From: Cryptomeria japonica
Lineage: Eukaryota > Streptophyta > Pinopsida > Cupressales > Cupressaceae
Direction: 5' to 3'
DNA: 64,000 bases
Assembly (NCBI RefSeq): GCF_030272615.1
Contig: NC_081405.1
Span: 157,593,954 to 157,657,953 of the forward strand
Below the pieces are notes generated by a model that did not search any database, was not told the DNA's origin, and worked only from the letters and a program-made list of their open reading frames with translations. Positions within the stretch are counted from its first letter, which is position 1. Every line of letters starts with the position of its first letter. A program made the position numbers and the translations under genes. Positions 58,186 to 64,000 of the stretch are shown piece by piece.

Positions 58186-58673
58186 ATCTTGACTAGTTAT
58201 GATGAGATGTGGTGAATATAGATAAATATGCTTTTAGTGGGTGTTAATCATTAACCTTATAAATATGTGCACATAGATTGCATCTATCTCTACCCATGCC
58301 CAATTGGAGGGCCCAACCTTCTCTATAGCATCTTTCAAAATATAAAGCTGGAAATGCACTCCCTTAGGTTTATCAAAATAATTATCAGATCTAACAACAT
58401 ATTGCCTTCCAGACATGTACTATAGATGTTGATAAGAAATTTGTGGTCAGTATCCTTCCTCTCATCCATGATAATGGACCACCTTACCTCATCTACGTTT
58501 GCCATAATTCCTCTGCAATATAGTTAACATTGGAGAGGCATTTTTCAAGTATTGTCTGAATTTTCTATCTTATGGTGGGGTCACATCTAAAGGACTTTGG
58601 AGACATTCTTTAATTAATGCCTCCTTAAAGTAAAGAGAATGGGATCATGGAACAGGAGGCCATTGACAAAAAC

Positions 58674-59844
58674 TGTTAGATAGGGGGGTGGTGAAAAATC
58701 CAATCTTCAAATCCAATTCATCATTATAACTATTTCTGGTTCTTACTTGAACAGTAATGCAGCTAACCAAATGATAAATAGAATCACACATTAGCACATA
58801 AGAACACCACATATACATGGAAACCCAAAATGGAAAAACCACGGTGAGAATAGTTGTTTGGATCTACTGTCCAAATCTAGCCTTACAAAGAGATTTGAAA
58901 CTTACAAATGTTTATGGGCACCAACCCACTGGAGACACCAATCCCCTTACAATGAATTTGCAGGCACTAACCTACAAGAGACCCCAATCCCCTAATTTTG
59001 GAACTAAGCACCCAACCTAGATTTGAGGTATCAACCACAATTACAACAAGATATGAATCATGCGGACCTTCCGGACTCAGAGTGCACCATCAGCCAGATC
59101 TGATCTGCTATAGAACACTTTCTCAATGCGTATAGGATTTATAATTTGATTCACACACCTTAATTCATCTTTGCTAATTGACTAAGCAGCTTGCACAACT
59201 CTTCAACCACCTTTATACAACATGCACATGTTAGGAATGAACCTAAATCAACAATATATATGCGTTACAAATGTAATTACATTCATATGTCGGCCTAGAA
59301 CATATTTGCAATTTCCGCAAGTCGGCCACAAAAAAATTCCTTGAGACAAATGTGTAATGAGTTAAGTCCAAAAGCCTACACGTTACTCTCGATGAAGCGA
59401 CATGTTATGCGTTACCCAACATAGACTCATCTAGCCCCAATGGACATCAACACGCTTCTTTTGGTAGGCACACATTACAATCCTCTGACACATCAATTGA
59501 AAACATCAACCCAGTCAGCCAACAAGCACAATGACCACTCTATCACTTTTAACTTTTTTTTTGCTAAATCTCAACTACTGAAACTCTGGATTATGATACA
59601 CTATGTGTATACTTAACTTCCAAACCGCATGCCATAACAAATCTCAGAAGCATACTGGAGATGCTTCCAAACAACACCACATAAGATATTCAATTAGGAA
59701 CAACTCAAACCGAAGCATAATGATAACATTAAGAGAGCTATCCATCATAGCTTGCCAATCTGGAACTCAAATGCTTAGACATAGACATAACAGTAATTGC
59801 ACTCTTCCAAATACCTTGACATCAATGGCATCCTTTGCTCAACA
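58674..59844 (-). repeat. 3' LTR of the copia element
   Basis: Starts TGTTGAGC directly after the purine tract and ends AACA; 1171 bp. TATA box on the minus strand at 59211-59217 (GTTGTATAAAGG). The partner LTR is not in the window. Confidence 0.65.
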
Positions 59845-59859
59845 ATCTCCCCCTTTGTC
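59845..59859 (-). other. Polypurine tract of the copia element
   Basis: The minus strand reads GACAAAGGGGGAGAT directly before the LTR, the usual form in plant copia elements. A near copy (CAAAGGGGGAGAGAG) lies at about 59940-59955. Confidence 0.7.
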
Positions 59860-60129
59860 ACTGATGGCAAACCAACAAAATGCTCCCCCTGAGAATGACA
59901 CTTCTTTTGAACAAAGTTTGTCAGCCAAGCATTCTGGCTTTCTCTCTCCCCCTTTGACATCAATGGCAAAGGGCCACTTGATTCTTCTTCTGAGACTTTA
60001 TCTTCCCCTGTTTGAGATATTCCGTGCATTGAACCAAATTGTTCTTCATTGCAAGACCACCAAGTGTTATTGCGGAAGGGAGTCAACACTCCCCCTCTAC
60101 CTATACTTCCTCTAGAACATCAAATAGGA

Positions 60130-62622
60130 GACGACTCTCTCTCTCACATCTTTTGTCTGAATAATTCAAATGTATTATCATATTCTTCCTTTTTATACCA
60201 AGGCCAGTATTCAGCTCTCTTTCCCAATAGGCATTTTATTTCCTTGGTCTCAATGAGGTCATCACCTTCTATGCTGTAATTGTCCACAACAGGCTGACCG
60301 AAACTTCCTTCTATGGTTTCACATTCTTCAATACTGGATGTAGCAATGTAGTCTTTATTTTCAGATCCATCACTTCTCTCAGGTTGATCATGAAATACAG
60401 TATGAGGGATTATTGATCTTTCAAGATTTTGCTATTCTTTCTTCCTTTTTAACACCACCCTAAACTTATTCCTCTAATTAGTAGAGGTATTTTCCCTTTT
60501 ATCCGGTTTAGAATTTTTCCCAAAATTACTCCTGCACTGTCTTGCAATATGTTCAAAATTATTGCACTTCTAACACATGTTATTGAAATCAATCAAAGGA
60601 GTAAATTCATTTCTACTCATGAAATTATTTTTCATTGTGGGAAACATTCTACAATCCACTACCTTATGTCCATAATGATTACAATCTAAGTCACAGGATA
60701 CGACGATTTTCATGGATGAGGTTCGAATTTAATCAAATTTCAAACTTCTATAAAAAAATCGAATTTAATCGAATTTCCTCTATAAAGCACTGCTATCCGC
60801 CTCTAAACACAACTCAGCTGGTCGTGGGCATTCTTTGTATATGCTTTGTATCTATTGGGTCATGGGTGTCTGCAACTGCTGGGTCGCCCTCGGAATAACT
60901 CCAACAAGGGTCGCCATTCTGATAATTTATTAGAAGTATACATATATTTAAAAATAAACAAAATTATAGAAGACGAATTTTATCCGAATTTTTTTTCGAA
61001 TTTTTCCCTTGTTGAATTTCATCCGAATTTCATGGCTGTCAAATTCGAATTCTAATTCGAACCTTTTGACTTAGATTACAATTAAAACAATAACCTGAAA
61101 AAGAATGATTAAACCTGGTATTGTATGCTTGTCTTTGTGGATGTTGTCTTCCAAACCTTCTCTTCTCTCTTTGAACATGGATGAACCCTTCATCTACTTT
61201 CTTGCTGTCCTCAATTGCCTTGGATTGATTGGATCTTGAACTTTTGGGTCCATGCTCGTTTGGATCTTCTGCACTTTTCTTCGTGGAGTCCTTAGTAACC
61301 TTACTGATATGTTTTTCCTCAAATCCAATACTGGTCTTGATATGCAGTGCCCTTTTATTGCAAATAATCTCATCTAATATCTTAGTACACTTTTCAAAAT
61401 TTACATTTTTTCTCAGCTGACTATTTGCTTTCTCCAAATTCTTCCTCAAGTAGACCACTTCTGCTTCAATCTTTTCACAATTATTGTCTCATCTTTAATT
61501 TGTCAGTCAAGACATCTTGCGTCCTTCTTTCTTCTATCTGGACTTTTAGATCTGCAATCATCTTCTCTGATTTCTTAAGACTTTGTAACAATTCATCGTT
61601 AGCTTTGATGTCCTCTATAATTCTCTTCTTAATATTTTTGATCACTTTGTGAGCACAATGAAGTTCTTCAAAGTCTATTTCTGCATCCTCTTCATTTCCG
61701 GAAAACAAAATACCATCTAGAGTTTCCAATGCCATGAAAATAGCCTTTTCATTTTTGGAGGTATGTTGGTCATAGTTATCTGATGAGTAACCTTCTTCCT
61801 CAGCATACACAACATTCTTATTGCTGCCAGTTCTCATTTTGCATTTTGAAGCAATGTACCCCACTTTAGCACAATTGAAAGATTTAAAAGGTAACTTACC
61901 TTTATACTTGTTGGAACCTCTTTTTAATCTCCTCACAAAAATGGCTTCTTCCAGACCAAAATCTTCATTGTAATCTGAATCCTTATTCTCCATTGATGCT
62001 TTGAAAGTTGCCTTCTTTCTTGAAAATTTTTCATTCACAATTCTCATCTCATATGCAGTTAATGCCCCATGTAGCTCATCTAGAGTCAAACTATTCAGAT
62101 TTTTGGCTTTTTCTATTGCAGAAACTTTCGAATGAAACTTAGGGAGAAGGGATCTGAGAACCTTTTTAACAATAACTGATTCTCTCACTTTTTCATCAAG
62201 TCCTTTGATGGTATTGACAACTTCATCAACTCAGAGTAGGTATGTATGGATATCTTCTTCCTCCTTAATGTTTAGACCTTCAAACAATCCTCGGTAGGTT
62301 TGAAGTTTTGCCTTTTTGACTTTATCATCACCTTCATAGATATTGTAGAGTTTATCCCAAACTTCTTTTGCAGTCTTGCATTGCATTATTTTTACAAACT
62401 TGGAGTTAGCTAGGCCACATAAAATAGTATTTCTTGCCTTTGCATTAGTTTCACATTCTCTCTTCTTAGCTTGATCTCTTGGAGGACTTTGTAGAATCTT
62501 ATAATCATCCACAACAGATTACCAACATCAAACCCTAATGCCCTCAAACAGGCTTCCATCCTTACTCTCTAAAATGCATAATTGGATTCATCAATCAAAG
62601 GTGCCTTGTTTGAAGAAAGACC
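60130..62622 (-). pseudogene. Ty1/copia Gag (DUF4219/UBN2), interrupted
   Basis: The N-terminal PLIDESNYAF...RVRMEACLRALG is readable up to the LTR at 62623. The UBN2 core follows: AKEVWDKLYNIYEGDDKV near 62370, LDELHGALTAYEMRI near 62060, in one frame with a single TGA at 62231-62233. A degenerate knuckle (FNCAKVGYIASKC) is near 61860, then an acidic coiled region to 61481. After a frameshift comes a second piece (61458-61075) ending in GYCFNCN. The CCHC knuckle resumes after the MITE with YGHKVVDC at about 60645-60670, and another knuckle with a stop lies near 60560. Confidence 0.85.
60686..61073. mobile_element. 388-bp MITE with 9-bp duplication
   Basis: The ends are TAAGTCACAGG (from 60687) and CCTTTTGACTTA (to 61073), an inverted repeat of about 12 bp with two mismatches. 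The flanks are identical 9-mers GATTACAAT at 60677-60685 and 61074-61082. Removing the element and one 9-mer restores an unbroken C-x2-C-x4-H-x4-C knuckle frame in the copia gag, which independently fixes the borders to within a base. A 9-bp duplication is typical of Mutator-like elements. No coding capacity; many GAATTCGAA and AATTTCATCC-like repeats inside. Confidence 0.85.
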
Positions 62623-64000
62623 TGTTGTGACGTATTCACACATTGCCCCATTGCAAATGGGGACCCCTACTTTTTGCTTTCTAGGGTTAGTCTTCCTGTC
62701 TTAGTCGTTTGGATCTTGGCTATTAATCTTTGCATTGGAGAGTTGCTAGAGAGGTCATTAGGATAGCAGGGTATGATTGAATTGAAGTGGGTCAGTAGGT
62801 GGTCCAGGTCAGGGTCTCTTTGAAAGCCTTCTCTAGGTCAGGCCTTGCTCTAGTTTTGGGGTTATTGTTGGTCCTGGAAATAAGCCACACTCGGACCGAC
62901 GATGGATTGGTCCAAGAGGGGCCTGTAGTACCCCTGCCCTAATCAGATTTTTAAAACCGGTTTGACCTTGGTTGACTTTTTAAGTGGCCTTCTTGGATGG
63001 TTGTTGTACCATGATGTAATGTTATAGTCAGATATTATGATTATTGTGCGTACCTGTAAATGTTATTTTCGCATCGATTCTTATGTAAGTTTATTTGTTC
63101 TTCTGATTTGTGTTATTAATCTCGGGCTAACACTTTCATTAAATATATATGTATGCATGTGTGGTTCATGGTTGTAGGAGATTGCAGGTATAGTACCGCA
63201 TAGGTACGAGGTTCGTCTCCACCTAGATTCGCAGGTTTGAGTGTACCTTATCAGCCCTAAGGAATTGGATTAGGTAGTTGTAAGACCCTCGTTTTACCCT
63301 TATCGTACTCAAGTGAGCGTCGTCAGTTGTCCGTCAGTTTCCCCTTTGGTTGGTTATGCAGATTGTGTGTTTGTTTGGCTTTCTTGGGTTGCGTGTTGTG
63401 CGTGCGGTAAAAATTGAGTATTTAATCCTAAGTATTTAATTTGATTAAATGTGTTTTTTTACACATTAGTAAATTAAGGGACTAAATTAAATAGGACCCC
63501 TTTGTGTGATTAATCATTAATCAGATTACTAAATTCATATTTGTAGCAAGTTTGATTAAATGGTTATTTTTAAATGATGAATTAATTAAGTATATGCATT
63601 TTGAAAGGAAAGGGTAAATAGTATTTGAAAATAGAAATATTTTACCCTCTTTGGCATTTTGAAATAGAAATGTTAGTTTTAATTAAATTAAGAAAATCAA
63701 TTTTAGAAGAAAATACAAGTTTTGCATATTTAAATTGTTTGAAAATGATTTATTTGGAGGAAAATATTTTAAATCCAAAAAAATGATTTATTTGGAGGAA
63801 AATATTTTAAATCAGACAATTTCCCTTTTAACCTAGGTTTTGAAAATATTTTGGGGGAGTTATTTTTTGGAATGAAAATTTTGGGCATTTGTGGGCGAAG
63901 GATTTTCTTGAGATTGCAGGTTGGGCTCTTCATCAAATCATTCCCAGGATTGTTGAATAAGGTTGGATTCTTGTTTATCTCTTTGGTTTTATTGTTTAAA
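62623..64000 (+). mobile_element. LTR of the giant-LTR family, start of an element running off the window
   Basis: TGTTGTGACGTATTCACACA at 62623 matches the start of the giant solo LTR (minus strand from 42495) nearly base for base over 70 bp and more loosely over about 250 bp, then diverges. It interrupts the copia gag. The remainder up to 64000 is non-coding. The hairpin array of the solo LTR is not seen in these 1378 bases. Confidence 0.72.
63742..63815. repeat. Tandem duplication, 2 x 39 bp
   Basis: AAATGATTTATTTGGAGG-type units start at 63742 and 63781 and are identical over about 33 bp. Confidence 0.8.

Larger units (their letters stand above)
58674..62622 (-). mobile_element. Ty1/copia element lacking pol, truncated at 5' side
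   Basis: Minus strand: a copia-type gag (DUF4219/UBN2) from 62622, a double zinc-knuckle region, about 700 bp without any pol domain, a polypurine tract (59845-59859) and a 3' LTR (59844-58674, TGTTGAGC...CTAACA). There is no protease, integrase or reverse transcriptase between gag and tract. The 5' end is cut by the LTR inserted at 62623. A MITE sits in the zinc knuckle. It is either a gag-only non-autonomous element or an internally deleted copy. Confidence 0.78.
51782..64000 (+). other. Intron 3 of quinone reductase gene, at least 12.2 kb
   Basis: Starts with GTAAGC and does not end in the window. It holds tandem arrays, LTR ends, a pol-less copia element with a nested MITE, and the start of another LTR. 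I found no stretch coding for the missing C-terminal 75 residues. Confidence 0.8.

Noticed and set aside
51782-64000. Search for the last exon of the quinone reductase
   Set aside because: No stretch encoding the expected C-terminal segment was found in any plus-strand frame; the exon is assumed to lie beyond the window.

Overview
The window looks like plant nuclear DNA from a genome with very large, transposon-filled introns, most likely a conifer or other gymnosperm. The reasons are a plant-type FQR1/WrbA-like quinone reductase gene with canonical GT-AG introns of about 2.7 kb, 17.2 kb and more than 12.2 kb, plus Ty3 (Tat-type), Ty1, L1-type LINE, hAT and MITE insertions in almost everything else. 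The species cannot be fixed from the sequence. There is no rRNA gene, no intact tRNA gene, no CRISPR array and no bacterial-type operon.

Layout. (1) 1-10235, minus strand: a Tat-lineage Ty3 LTR retrotransposon with 5' LTR, primer site, 2.3-kb leader and a gag-pol frame that stays open for 2366 codons and runs off the left edge. (2) 11025-17286, minus: a decayed but nearly full-length L1-type LINE with imperfect target-site duplications. (3) 17766-19716, plus: a 5'-truncated second LINE with a 10-bp duplication. (4) 21561-29410, plus: a complete LTR element with 5-bp duplications that codes only for gag and a protease-like domain; its frame is broken by three nonsense codons, each one C-to-T change from a sense codon. 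(5) 29411-31150: AT-rich DNA, a tRNA-like fragment, a 4 x 80 bp tandem array and a 170-bp duplication. (6) 31332 to beyond 64000, plus: the only recognisable host gene, an NAD(P)H:quinone oxidoreductase of the FQR1/WrbA flavodoxin-like family. Exons 1-3 are at 31535-31557, 34236-34329 and 51519-51781; the last exon or exons lie outside the window.

Intron 2 is a nest. A minus-strand hAT transposon (36357-45206, with 8-bp duplications) holds an LTR-like segment starting at 37373. That segment is split by a giant 4.55-kb solo LTR (37944-42495, TSD CATAC), which carries a 15-copy array of strongly conserved 43-nt hairpins upstream of its TATA box. A second hAT pseudogene follows at 48180-50219. 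Intron 3 holds tandem arrays, LTR ends, and a pol-less Ty1/copia element (58674-62622, minus) whose gag zinc knuckle is split by a 388-bp MITE with a 9-bp duplication. The gag start is cut by another LTR (62623 to the edge) of the same family as the giant solo LTR.

The most interesting signals are the hairpin arrays inside LTRs (the 15-copy array, and the GGACC/GGTCC hairpin modules of the gag-only element), the two ~20-bp-phased CAGACGCG arrays around a GC-richer block in the Tat leader, and two unrelated gag-only LTR elements in one window.
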